NCBI GenBank assembly: GCA_964019155.1
Contig: OZ025243.1
Coordinates: 38,116,679-38,180,678, forward strand
Direction of reading: 5' to 3'
Origin: Osedax fenrisi
Taxonomy: Eukaryota; Annelida; Polychaeta; Sabellida; Siboglinidae
DNA length: 64,000 nt
Both the position numbers and the translations under genes were made by a program. Position 1 is the stretch's first letter, and each line of letters begins with the position of its first letter. The notes under the pieces were generated by a model that did no database searches, was not told where the DNA came from, and saw nothing but the letters and a program-made list of their open reading frames with translations. Positions 11,399-24,100 of the stretch are shown here, one piece after another.

Positions 11399-11743
11399 AT
11401 GATCTATAGAAAATGTGAGGAACTAGCGATGTGTGTTCGGGTGATGAAGCAGGACATGATGCAGCAACTTGTACATTATATGCGGCGTCAGTGGATATAT
11501 TCGAACACACATCCGGTCTCGACTATTTCGGTGTATGGTCTTGCTGTCCGAACGAACAACGATACGGAAGCATCTCACCGAACATTGAATAAATGTGTCG
11601 GTGAAGCCCACATTAATATCTATAAATTAGTTAACATTATACATGAAATGGCGGTTGATTTAAAGCTAACTTGTGCTATGGTTAGCATGCATAAAATCAG
11701 CCGCCAACAAAAACGGTATTTAAATGTAATAACAATCTCCTGA
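11399..11743 (+). pseudogene. MULE transposase C-terminal remnant
   Basis: An open frame of 114 codons. Its middle (SVYGLAVRTNNDTEASHRTL, then VGEAHINIYKLVNII) matches what I know of the C-terminal part of MULE-type transposases, where an RTNN-x-E-x-(W/F)H segment is followed by a helix containing NIY. The upstream DDE catalytic region is missing. The first residues of the frame lie inside the inverted arm, so the listed start is arbitrary. Its place in the centre of a long inverted repeat supports the assignment. A functional protein is unlikely. Confidence 0.75.
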
Positions 11744-12057
11744 TGGAATTATTTGATAAGTATTCTTCTATAGATCCCTCATTAGTATATCAGAATTTGA
11801 TCTACTAATGAGAGGATCTTATCTTATTAATCCATCTGACGATATTATGTCAATTAATGATGATGACGATGACAATGCTGATAATGATAATGAATAGTTT
11901 CTGTTATTTATTTACGTGTAAATATTATTATCATTATTATTATATATCACTCATATTATAATTTATTAATATAGTTCATAATAAATAAAATAAATACATT
12001 CAATACTTTTGTATCATATACAATATAACTTAACATATATTATATATAACTATACAT

Positions 12058-13217
12058 TTGAGAAATTAATAAAAATAAGAATTTTAAGTTTTTTGAATAA
12101 AAATAAAATTTTAAATATGTGTCAATTTGGTTTCAAAGAATCTACTTCAACTTGTGATGCACTTCTTGATTTTATTGGTTATTTACAAACTAATAATGAT
12201 AAACATTGCGCGGCAGTCTCTATTGATATTAAAAAAGCATTTGATTCACTTGATCACTACATTTTACTTGAAAAATTATATTTATATGGTTTTAGAGGTT
12301 TAAGTGGTGATTTTATTAAGAGTTACCTAACTAATAGAAATCAATATGTACACTTTAATTCATCTATATCTTCTAACTTGCCTATAAAATATGGTGTTCC
12401 ACAGGGTTCGGTGTTGGGACCTATCTTATTTTTATTATTTATTAATGATTTATCAAATATACAAAATCCTTGTCATTTTACACTTTTTGCAGATTATACA
12501 ACTATTGCATTCTCTAATAAAAATATACAAGACCTTGAAAATATTATTAATGAAACTTTAGTTTATATTCATGAATGGCTTAATAATAACAGATTACAAC
12601 TAAATATTGATAAGACTAATTTCATATTATTTCATAGGTCACGAATTAAACATAAATTAAATATAAAAATTAATGACTTAATTATAAAGCAATCATCTTA
12701 TATTTTATTTTTGGGTATATTTATAGATGAAAATCTCAATTGGAAAAAACAGATTCATAATATTAAAAACAAACTTAATAGATGTATCTCTTTAATAAAT
12801 AGATTAAAATCTAAATTGAATAGAGAATCCCTTATGAACATATATTACTCTTTATTCCATAGTCATTTGCATTATTGCTCAATACTCTGGGGTAATACGT
12901 ATTTTAGTAATATTAAATGTATTACTATATTACAAAATAGATGTCTAAGATCAATTTATTATCTACATAATAGAACAAATAGTGACCATATTTATATACA
13001 TAAACGTATTCTCAAATTTAATGATATTATTGATTTAAATATTTACAAATACATGTATAAAGCTTGGTACAATAATAATATACATCCACAAATTATTAAG
13101 TTATTTAATAAAAAAAAGACAATATATTCTCTAAGGTCAACTAATGAATTCGTTGTTCCCAATATATCACGTTGTTATGATAAATTCTGTATTGGTTATA
13201 AAGGTCCTTTGTTATGA
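12058..13217 (+). pseudogene. LINE reverse transcriptase with mutated catalytic motif
   Basis: Open for nearly 390 codons from the insertion point to a stop at 13217. Recognisable in order: QFGFKESTSTCDAL, SIDIKKAFDSLDHY (motif A), YGVPQGSVLGPILFLLFIND, the position of motif C, LNIDKTNFILF, FLGIFIDENLNW, and a C-terminal region with HYCSILWGN. Motif C reads FADYTT (about 12484-12501), not FADDTT. The second catalytic aspartate is replaced by tyrosine, which should abolish polymerase activity. The N-terminal endonuclease is absent. A start codon before 12058 belongs to the MULE arm, not to this gene. Confidence 0.9.
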
Positions 13218-13522
13218 AATTCACTATCTATTGATATCAAAACCACTAACCCTTTGAAAAAGTTTTTAAATGTTTTAAAACAAAAAATTATTGGTCACTA
13301 TTAAAGTCTTATTTATTTATTTATTTATTTTTATTCATTTTATATATATTTTTTATCAAATGATGAAATTCAGTAATTGGAATAGTTTTTAATTAAATTA
13401 TTTTTTTACAATATTTATATATTTTAACAATTGTATTATCATTTGTTTTTAAATGTATTGTTTATTATTATTCTTATTATTATTTGATTAAATTTGTATT
13501 ACGAGTTACCTATTATTATTAA

Positions 13523-13556
<34 letters not shown>

Positions 13557-13563
13557 GTTATTA

Positions 13564-13624
<61 letters not shown>

Positions 13625-14154
13625 GTCTTGTATATATTTTATTGTAATTTTATTTATAAGATTTATTTTTCATTACTATTTATTATTTTTATTAACTGTT
13701 TATTATTATTTTATTATTTATATTATATTTTTTTATTTTTTATTTTATAAAGAGGAGGAATTTCGTGTTTTTTGTATATTGATTGTAGCGTGCGGTGGTG
13801 TATTATATGCCGAGTACTAAGTTTACCGGTATGATTGTGGTGGGATCATCTCAAGGTATTAAGGATTTGGCACATCCTTATTGAAAGTTGGTAGCCTTAT
13901 ACTATTCGTTCGTTGTGGTCGTTTTATGAACTATGTGTTGTTTTTCCCTCTTTATTTGTACACGTCTTGTTTTATTGTTATTTTTATCTATTATTATTAT
14001 TTTTATTATTATTTATATATAATATTTATTTGTATTTTAACTATTTTAATATTTAAAATTTTACTTTATATTTATATTTTACTTTTAATTTCCAATTTTA
14101 TTTTATCTTTGTAAATTTGATTACTGTTTGTTTTTTTTCCATTCCTTTTGCTGA

Positions 14155-14199
14155 CAGGTAGATATCTCGATAAGTTCAATGAACTTCTATATCTACCTG
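14155..14199 (+). repeat. Stem-loop in the LINE 3' UTR
   Basis: CAGGTAGATAT pairs with ATATCTACCTG, and an inner AAGTTC/GAACTT stem closes a small loop. It lies about 60 bp before the 3' end of the LINE. Such 3' stem-loops are known recognition sites for reverse transcriptases of some LINE families. That role here is inferred. Confidence 0.55.
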
Positions 14200-14447
14200 G
14201 GTTCATTCTCGTTTATTACGACGAACCAATCAGATTATTATTATATTATTATTATTATTACATACATTACACCTAGCTATATGTATTTGCATTATCAAAT
14301 TTATTTAACTAATTACTATATATAAATATATGGATATACAAATTGGATAACATAAAATAATGTTGTGTGCATTTCCCTACATGTATATGTAACTAAGTCA
14401 ATATAGAATTGTGTACGTGTATAATTATGTAACATCTATACATACAC

Positions 14448-14491
14448 CATCGATATAAAGAAAGTTTTATAGAACTTTCTTTATATCGATG
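14448..14491. mobile_element. Micro-palindrome P5 (44 bp) with 8-bp duplication and known empty site
   Basis: Perfect 19-bp arms (left arm CATCGATATAAAGAAAGTT) around a 6-bp loop. Flanks are ACATACAC (14440-14447) and ACATAAAC (14492-14499). The left MULE arm, which is the mirror copy of this region, lacks the palindrome. It has only one ACATAAAC (10935-10942 on the other strand) between the same neighbours. This is a direct empty-versus-filled comparison and shows that the palindrome was inserted with an 8-bp target duplication. Confidence 0.88.
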
Positions 14492-15276
14492 ACATAAACT
14501 AGCAAAGTCCTTTGTCTCATTTTAATCCCTCGATGACCTAGATTAATATACACTATGATTCACTATAGTACACATGTTCAATATTGTTATGATGCTATAA
14601 TACATTCGTATATATTTAGTAAATAGTGTTTATATGATATAACTAGTAGTACCTATAAATAAATAACTAATAATGTAACTAAATGTATATTTATATATAT
14701 TACCTATGTAAAGTATAATATAAAATGACGACCTCTTCTTAACCCATGATTCCTGTGATATTCACATATCTGCCTATAGGTATACCACCTTCATTGATAC
14801 TAGATTTAACCTATACCTATAGTATAGCCAGCATACACTGTGATGCCTTCCACGTGGCTATTAACTAATCAACATTGGATAATATAATATATAATTTATG
14901 ATATAAATAAGATTATATAAATTCGTATATATGGATGTAGGTATGTGTGTGTATATATATATATATTTATATAAATAATAAATATGCATGTGTGCATGTA
15001 GGGATATATGTATATATGTATATAAATATAGTTATATAAATAATACATATGTATGTATTTGTATGCACGGTATATAAACGAATCGGAGTTAATTTGTATA
15101 CGGGGTATATTCTATGCATAAGGTTGTTACACGTTCAGAATACATTAGCATGTGCAGTAGAGCGTGACGAAATAAGACCGCCCACATTGAACTCTTGAAA
15201 TATTCAGCTGTCAATTACCTCCTAAACACCTCCCACTCAGTGTTCATTTATAATATGTGCCGCCCTTCATGATTCC

Positions 15277-15278
<2 letters not shown>

Positions 15279-15316
<38 letters not shown>

Positions 15317-15661
15317 GAAAATTATTAATATTTAAAGAGTTTCCAAACCACGTTTTAAACAAAATTTTAAAAACATATTTTAATAATATATATTATATAT
15401 ATAATATATATAATTATATAATATATAGAAATTTTATTAAGTTTGCTTGCCAATATAAGGGATCATATGACTATATATATATTAATTTTAATTTATGTAC
15501 ATTATTATATATAATAAATATATTTTAATTAAAAGTAACAATAACGATGTTATAAAGAAAGTCAATTATTGTGTATATACAATCATATAAAAGTACTTAT
15601 AAATATAATTTTAATTAACACCTTTTAATTTATTCCGAATTGATTTGAATCCACGTCCTAC

Positions 15662-15663
<2 letters not shown>
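15279..15663. other. AT-rich gap
   Basis: A (TA)n array at 15279-15312, then AT-rich sequence with no gene seen. Confidence 0.5.

Positions 15664-15728
<65 letters not shown>
15664..15728. repeat. (TA)n microsatellite
   Basis: About 65 bp of uninterrupted TA dinucleotide. Confidence 0.95.
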
Positions 15729-15729
<1 letters not shown>

Positions 15730-15730
<1 letters not shown>

Positions 15731-15800
15731 TTCGTGTTAAAGTGGAGCGTATTAGCGCTCCCGAGGATAAATATGGGTGAGTTCGAATTTTGAAAGTATA
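15730..15800 (+). repeat. Possible tRNA-derived SINE head
   Basis: TTAGCGCTCCCGAGG followed about 25 bp later by GAGTTCGAATTTT resembles the spacing of the D-arm and the T-arm B box of a tRNA. The T-arm stem does not pair well and no acceptor stem is clear, so this is at best a decayed tRNA-like head. The 200 bp after it hold nothing I recognise. Confidence 0.3.
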
Positions 15801-16026
15801 TTCGCAAAACAGAAAAATAAGGATAGGTACATAAATTAAATCAAAAAACGAAATGTTCACATTGGTCACACGTCATGACGTATTCTAATAGCATTACAAC
15901 TTGTACATGTTCATTATAATATAATAGAAAACTTATTAAAATGATGGTACAATCAGCAGATTGCAGATTACTGTAATGTTGATCATATTTTGTCTAATGC
16001 ATTTATATTATTATTATTAGGGGAAT

Positions 16027-16430
16027 TATGTCTAATACGGGCCAGTGTGTAATACGGGCCACTGCGATATTTCAGTAACTATTGTTTAAATCAAAAAAAA
16101 ATATATACAAGATTTATTCAGTATCATATTTCTATTAATAAGGGATATTTTTTATTTTAATATTTGCATTTATATTTCTAATATTGATCAATATATCAAA
16201 AAATAGTTTACAAATGAAAATTTACTAAATAATTATTTATTTATCCACCAATTTCGTTAATAAATCTAACATTAATTAAATAATTCAAAGCTCGATTGGA
16301 AATATTAATTAAATACGAAGAATATAAATATATACATTCGACTTTATATTCAATATTAAGTGCGTGGGGGGTCATTTAACAGGTGTATCAAATACGGGCC
16401 ACCTAATGTTAGCAATACGGGCCACATGAC
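16027..16430. repeat. Region bounded by paired AATACGGGCCA motifs
   Basis: The 11-mer AATACGGGCCA occurs four times in the same orientation: twice at about 16037-16062 and twice at about 16390-16422. About 330 bp of AT-rich sequence separates the pairs. No frame, no terminal inverted repeat. Nature unknown. Confidence 0.45.
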
Positions 16431-16439
16431 CAATGAAAA

Positions 16440-16859
16440 TGCTTGATTCTAGATTACTATTTTATAATATCATATCACTGAAATAAAATCTAATATAAAT
16501 GCGTGCGACATCGTGCGTATATTCATACCATAGATATAACGAAAGTTTATATCGAATATTCATATATGCGTTTATTGATAGATCGAACTATTATGAGAGT
16601 GGTTATAATGAATGTGTACATTATTATCATAGAAATTAAAATTAGGTATTCTAATATATATGATTATTACACTGTATGTATGCGTATTCACGTATACATA
16701 TATGTTAATATATACATACACATATACACTGTATACGCATATACTCATATACGAATATCCATATGTATTGATATATAAAGGCATATTATATGTTTAAATA
16801 TATATGCATTTATAATATTGTACATATATTTGAATATATGATAGAGAATATGTGTAATC

Positions 16860-16900
<41 letters not shown>

Positions 16901-16952
16901 CGATTGTATTATATATATATAACCAAATATGTATACGCATAGATACATGCTC

Positions 16953-16992
<40 letters not shown>

Positions 16993-18231
16993 CTTTTGTA
17001 AATGTGATATTATTTATAATTATGTCAGTGTATCAATTTTAATATTAAATAATACAATCATAATTGGTATCTATAGATATCTATAATTATCGATTATAAT
17101 CGATAAATATTATATTGAAATATAATTGATATATTATAATAGGTATATATAATGATATAATATAATATAATAGTATTTAATAAGTAATATAATAAGTATT
17201 AAAGCATAATGTACATTTTAATATACAGTATAATTAATATTATCTAAAATTAGTGAGATCGGAAATTATTGTTAGCTCATCGAGATGGCATATACTATAT
17301 ATCTAGCGAGGCATCAATTATATTTATGTGCATTGTTTGTTGATAATATAATTATGAAAGAAAGTCGTATACGTAGATCTATAGATGTTACAATGTATTT
17401 CATTTGAAGTAATTATAATATGAATTACTGATTTATTAATGTGTGTATTAATAATATATAATGTATACAATGTATTATTGTTTCTATGTTATTAATATTA
17501 TAAACCATATGTTTGGTAAATAGTTTATGTTAACAATTATATGTTTATGATTATATGATATTATTTATAATACATAATTTATAATAATTATATATATATA
17601 TTTGTCAATAAATAATGAATGTTATCTCATTCCTAATTTCCATTCATTATTATATGATTTTATATCATATTATTCTACATATAGGTTGTATATATTTTCA
17701 CCGTTACATTAATTTCCTAAGTCAGTTGATAGAAAATAATTATAAAATATAACATAGTCTCTAGAAACACACACGTATGAATGTTTACATTATTCAGCAT
17801 AGTATACGTCATATAGAACAATTAAAGTTACGCTCTATCGATATTCTATAGAATTTATTAAATTGTATTGTTAAATTTTGTCATTGTTATTTCTATTTTA
17901 TTTATTTCATCTAACTTAATGTAATTAGATTATAATATTTATATATTGCTCAATTTTTTAACAACATTTTTGTTTATTCATATAAATTATTGTTATATTT
18001 ATTTATCGACATTTTCTTTTATTATTTCTTTTATATTTTATACACCATTTTCAAATGTATTCAGTGAATAATATTCACTAATACAAAACATATATATTTA
18101 ATTATTAAATTTAGTTTATATTTTTAGTTTATATTTTTTAATTATATTTTAATATTGTTAAATTCGCTATATCCTGCATACTGTACAATATATAGACATA
18201 TATAATGCATCGTAATATTATTAATGTATAG

Positions 18232-18233
<2 letters not shown>
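16440..18233. other. AT-rich non-coding stretch
   Basis: Contains (TA)n arrays at about 16861-16892 and 16961-16990 and imperfect inverted repeats such as the ATCGTATA pair flanking the first array. Open frames on both strands here are low-complexity Tyr/Ile runs and are not taken as genes. Confidence 0.5.

Positions 18234-18320
<87 letters not shown>
18234..18320. repeat. (TA)n microsatellite
   Basis: About 85 bp of TA repeats with one TG interruption near 18282. It is followed by a small hairpin (TGTGTGCCT and AGGCACACA, about 18323-18357). Confidence 0.9.
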
Positions 18321-18323
<3 letters not shown>

Positions 18324-18631
18324 GTGTGCCTAACGCCGATCGATATACAGGCACACATTATAACATATAGTTCAGTGAAAAGTTTTATTTTATATTTAAA
18401 ATTATAAATACTATTCTATTAATAATAAATAATACAATTAAAATTCGCCATACAATTCAACATCTTATTATGCAATACATTTTGATTCATTTGATTTCTA
18501 TAGAAATCGATATTTTTTTATAAATATATTTTACATGTATCGTATATTTTAACATTACATTGATATTCATATTAATATATTTATTATAAATATAACTTTA
18601 TTAATGAAACATGTTCACCGAATACGTCTAC

Positions 18632-18679
18632 ACCAAATACCATCTAGGAACGCTAAACAGTTCCTAGATGGTATTAGGT
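18632..18679. repeat. Isolated 48-bp hairpin without target duplication
   Basis: Twenty-base arms (left ACCAAATACCATCTAGGAAC) match at 19 of 20 positions around an 8-bp loop. I find no 8-bp direct repeat at its borders, so it is kept apart from the P1-P6 set. Function unknown. Confidence 0.7.
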
Positions 18680-19062
18680 TTATAAGTAGTATATATAATC
18701 ACTTATCTATTAAGTTTATATACTTAAAGGTATACCCTCACAATATATTAATAATAATAATACATATTAGTAATCAATAATAAGATCATTTAATAATTAT
18801 ATTTCCGTATTAAATATATAACAAATATATTAATTATCATATTTTGTGTTCAAAAAATGAATTTAAATTTAAATAAATTAATGACACACATTAATTATAA
18901 TAAATACAATACAATAATTATAATTAATTTTAAGATGTGTAGTTACTTGTATATATTTTAGGTTTAGATCAAATAATGTTTTTAAATAATAACCTAATAC
19001 TACTTAAATATATCACCCTCGTATTTTAAATATATAAACTACTAATAATATACATTACATTA
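18680..19062. other. AT-rich non-coding stretch
   Basis: No gene or repeat of note seen between the hairpin and the TAC array. Confidence 0.5.
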
Positions 19063-19989
<927 letters not shown>

Positions 19990-20350
19990 ACTTATTTAAA
20001 TTTAATATTATTATTAAAACATAAATTCAATACAAAATAAATTGCGTGAATGTTATAATTAATTATATTTATGTATATCTACTATTTTTATTGGATATTA
20101 TAATACTACAATTATTTATATCACGATTATTTTAGGGAGTCGGTAATAGGTACATGTACTCGATTACCGACCCCCTGTTTATTCTTGTAAATATAATTAT
20201 ATAAAAATTTAAAATAGCCACATTATTCATTGCCATAATATTACCCTAATTACAAAATTTCAAATAAATATATTTAATATCGAATAAGTTATTACAAATA
20301 ATCATTTAGGGGTCGGTAATCTGAGACTTTCCCCTTATTGTTATATTATA
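19990..20350. repeat. AT-rich stretch with GGGTCGGTAAT inverted repeats
   Basis: GGGAGTCGGTAAT at 20135 faces ATTACCGACCCCC at 20163, and GGGGTCGGTAAT recurs at 20308. This looks like the ends of a small TIR element with copies in both directions, but borders and target duplication are unclear. Confidence 0.45.
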
Positions 20351-20632
20351 CACTTTTAAGTCCTTTAAGATAAATTAAAACATGTTGTGTATATAATTCA
20401 TACATATAGTATAATAACATAAACAAAATAGAATAGAGTAAATAAAAATATTTCAAATAAATAATAATAATTAAAATTATATATTATAAAATAGGTTATC
20501 ATTATATATAATACCCCAATATATTGTTATTTTTATACATGGATTCGTCTATCCCAGCAAACAGTATATTTTATATATTAAGAAATTATTAAGAACTTTT
20601 GAGAACTGTTGGGAATATCTGTTCTAAATAAT
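20351..20632. repeat. Dispersed repeat R2, copy 2
   Basis: Direct-orientation partner of 6853-7122, sharing the same ordered blocks, with two small length differences. No coding potential. Confidence 0.7.
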
Positions 20633-20807
20633 ATATAGTGATTGGTTTCTGAGATACCGAGAGTGTCCGTATTCGGTTACTTTATCATAGTGGAGGTGAC
20701 ATGTGGGTTTCAATAAAGTGTATTTCTTATGTGGAGGAGGAGACGAGAACTCCATTTTACGTGTCTCTACGTATAGGCGAGTATGCGAACAACATGTTGT
20801 GTATATA

Positions 20808-20984
20808 CTAGTGATGTAAATGATGCTCACATCTAAAGCATGATTCAGTCTCCGTCTCAGATACCTAAAGTCTCAACTCGGCTCGGGCTCGTTTTGTTAG
20901 AGTCTCGGCTCGGGCTCATTTTTTTCTTCCGAAAATGAAAGTCTCGGCTCGGCATCAAAAGCTCGGCATCATTTACATTACTAG
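20808..20984. mobile_element. 177-bp TIR element (hAT-like MITE)
   Basis: The left end CTAGTGATGTAAATGATGC is repeated inverted at the right end with one mismatch. Inside are several CTCGGCTCGGGCTC-type words, GC-rich against the AT-rich surroundings. The neighbouring bases TGTATATA (left) and TGTATACC (right) agree at six of eight positions, an imperfect 8-bp duplication as expected for hAT insertion. Confidence 0.65.
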
Positions 20985-21119
20985 TGTATACCCAGCTAAT
21001 AGTAATAGCTTCATAATAGCAGCATATTAACATAACTGATATCCTCAAATGTTTACATTGTGCTATAATGCTGATATTATGTTGCTATTATAATAATATA
21101 AACAGTTATGTTATTACGA

Positions 21120-24100
21120 GGCTATTGTGAGGCTATTACTGTTAGCTGGGTAGACGGGGTAATCATGTGCTTGATGACCGACATAGAGGATACAGGTGAT
21201 GGCATTGGTGATGGAGAGGGTATCACATAAGTAGTGTGTGGCAGCAAGGGCGTCACGGATGTCATAGGTGACGGCGAGGCCATTACGGATTTCGTGGTTA
21301 ACGGATATGGCGTCACGGATGTTTCTTCGCGTTCTCTTTTATCTGATGATTTATCATTATTGACGAAGTCTAGAAACATTAACTTTAATGGTCTAGTCGC
21401 ACCTAAATATCCCCTCTCTATTCTAGGATATCTACCCCCTCCCTTCGATACTTGACATATATCGCACGTATCTGTATACTCCTTAATATATCTAGATATA
21501 GATATAGCTCTAGCTACCTACCCATGTATACTTTAAACTGGTTCTCGCTACAGTCTTATCAATACCCTGGTGACCATTATCATCATGTAACCCTTGTAAA
21601 ATCTCTCTGATTAACTCACGTGTAACTACCAATACATTATCTCCATTTTTTCTATTCTTATATAGAACTCCTTTTTCTAGTATGTAGTTATCTTTATTTA
21701 TTGATCCACTTTCTATTATCTCTTACAACATGTTCTCCTCAATTTGCAACCCCCTTATCTTCCATTCCTCTATTCCTGCTATAATACTAATAGTATTGAT
21801 CTCTAGATCATCCTCATATAATCTTCTAATTAATCCCTTTATACCTCCGTATTCTCTTCACATCTCCTTGATAAAGCATATGATACTATATTTGTACTAC
21901 CTGCGTAGTAGCTATTCTATATTTAAGTGGTATCAGAAATGGCGCTAATCTCGATATCCACCTCTGTTATAAAGCTGTTAACTGTTTCTTATTTTCTATA
22001 CATACTACCGCGCTATTATCAGTGAATATTGTACACTGTTTAGCCCCCATTAAGTAATGTTTAAATTTACCAGTTACCGCCCATACTACGGTAAGAAACT
22101 CCAGTTTGTTTGCTGTGTAGTTAGCTTGATTTTCTTCTCTAGCCTTCAATTATATACTAGCATATGCAATTACTTTCCTCTCCACTTCTATCATTTGACT
22201 TAGAACAGCCCCTAAACCAATATTTGATGCATTTGTCTCTAATAATATGAATGCTTCCTCGAATCTAGTCAAGCTAATAGGGGCACTATTTAAATTATCT
22301 GTTATCTACTTTTATTTCCCCGTCTACTCATTCTCTTACTTATACTACATAACCCTGCATCTGATTTCGTTAACGGGATGTACAATCTTTGTATATCCTT
22401 ATATGAACCTACGATAATATGATCCTAAAACCAAGAATGACCTTAACTCTCTCAAGGTCTTTGGTATTTTCCACTCCGCTATCGTCTTAATCTTATCCGG
22501 TATCGTTCATATCCATTTGTCTGATATTCTAAACCCTAGAAAATGTATTTCATTTATGAATAACTTACATTTCCTAGTATTTAACTGGAAACCAGCTTCT
22601 TCAAACTTTATCATTACAACTTCAATGTATCCTATATGTTACTCTCATGTCTTAGAATAAACTAATATATCATCTAAATAACATACTACACATTTATACA
22701 TCTATAAATACATTTAATATCACTCTCTGAATTATGGCTGGAGCATTAGTTAACCCAAATTGCATTCTAGTGAACTCGTATAGTCCCCACTGAGAACTGA
22801 ATGCTGTTTTTATTGATCCTCTTTTACTATTTTTATCTGGTGATATGCTGACTTTAAATCGAATCTCGGAAATACTTTAGCTCCCACTAGCGCCTCTAAT
22901 GAATCATCTATCCTTGCAATTGGATATGCATCCTTAATAGTCTTATTATTAAGCTGCCTGTAGTCTACACATAATCTGATTTCTCCTGACCCTTTTTTAC
23001 TACCACTAATGGACATTCATATTCACCATTTAACTATTACCTCTCCCATCTCCTACTTAACATTCTGCTTCTTTACTGCATCTATCTGTGAGGGTATATT
23101 ACATCTATAAGATTGGGCGACCGGTATTCTATCTAATGTTCTAATACTGGGTAAACTTACTTTAGCAGATGCTAATATATCATTATTTAAAAAAATATAT
23201 TTTTCTATATTTATAAGTTAATTTTTCTATACTTTCCTTGTGAATTCTATTTTTACAATCTATATAAACTTTTACAATCTCCTCATTATTAATATTAACA
23301 CTACTTATTCCATTTGATACCCTACTTCTTACATTAATTCCCATACCCAATCCAGTAAATGATATAACCCCCATAATTCTGTAAAATATTCATACCTATT
23401 ACAAATAATCCCTTAATTTTAGTTTCTATGAAACCTAGGTAGCTACCTTCTTACTTTTCTTACTCAATAATATAATATATGTTATTACTTAACCACTATA
23501 GTCTAATTTAGTGCCATTTGCTGTTTTTAAATCAACTATTATGTTTACGTGTATTACCCTTAAGTCTAATGACCTTACCATCATCTCTGATATCACTGAA
23601 ATCTGACTACATGTATATATTTTAAACATTCCACTATCCTACGATATATTTCTACCTTTTCCCTAGGGCATATTATTAACATACTATTTACAAAGATTTT
23701 CCAAATGAAAGATATAATTACACATATAAGCGTGTAATTCGAATTTGTATACAAAATACCCCAGTGAAACCTATAGCGGGTTACTTTTAGGAACTATGTG
23801 TTGTTTATAATGTAAATTCGTATTTAACAATACACTTTTAAAATATTAATAATATGCTTTAAATTAATATTTATATGATGAAAACTAAGTGTTAATTACT
23901 AATATATAACAAACAAATATGATATGTATGTTTTAAATACTATAAGTATATATTTAGTAAGTAAAAGCGAATTTATATTGCATGTAATTTAATAGAGCAA
24001 TGCAAACATTGTTATATGCAAACAGAGCCGAACCTAAATCTATTTAAATGATTTCGATACTACTGCTAGCAGCGGCAGGGGATATTACTAAATTACCTTG

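Larger units (their letters stand above)
12058..14259 (+). mobile_element. 5'-truncated LINE inserted in the right MULE arm
   Basis: Comparison with the uninterrupted left arm (11104-11130, opposite strand) gives the exact borders. The arm sequence breaks after 12057 and resumes at 14260, with ACAT duplicated on both sides (12054-12057 and 14260-14263). The insert begins inside reverse transcriptase and ends in an ATT-repeat tail, preceded by a 0.9-kb 3' UTR with a (TTA)n array at 13518-13622 and a hairpin at 14155-14199. A CR1/jockey-like LINE, dead on arrival because of the 5' truncation. Confidence 0.93.
10162..15278. mobile_element. MULE (Mutator-like) element with >1-kb inverted arms
   Basis: The left arm (10162 to about 11410) is repeated inverted in the right arm (about 11767 to 15278). 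The shared sequence includes CATGAAGGGCGGCAC at both outer ends and the whole stretch down to TATACTAATGAG at the inner ends. The arms differ by two later insertions in the right arm: a 2.2-kb LINE (12058-14259) and a 44-bp palindrome (14448-14491). The unique centre (about 11411-11766) encodes a transposase remnant. Very long terminal inverted repeats are typical of MULEs. Both outer borders lie in (TA)n, so the expected 9-bp duplication cannot be judged. The element is internally deleted and non-autonomous. Confidence 0.85.

Noticed and set aside
11370..11812. Palindromes at the inner ends of the MULE arms as inserted micro-elements
   Set aside because: Flanks continue the palindrome instead of forming a direct repeat, and both arms carry the hairpin.
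13494..14114. Two plus-strand frames rich in Ile, Tyr and Phe resembling membrane proteins
   Set aside because: They translate the (TTA)n repeat and AT-rich UTR of a LINE.
15730..15800. Functional tRNA gene
   Set aside because: The T-arm stem is poorly paired and no acceptor stem can be formed; kept only as a weak SINE-head candidate.
18632..18679. Seventh member of the micro-palindrome set
   Set aside because: No CATNGA end at the arm tips and no 8-bp direct repeat at the borders.
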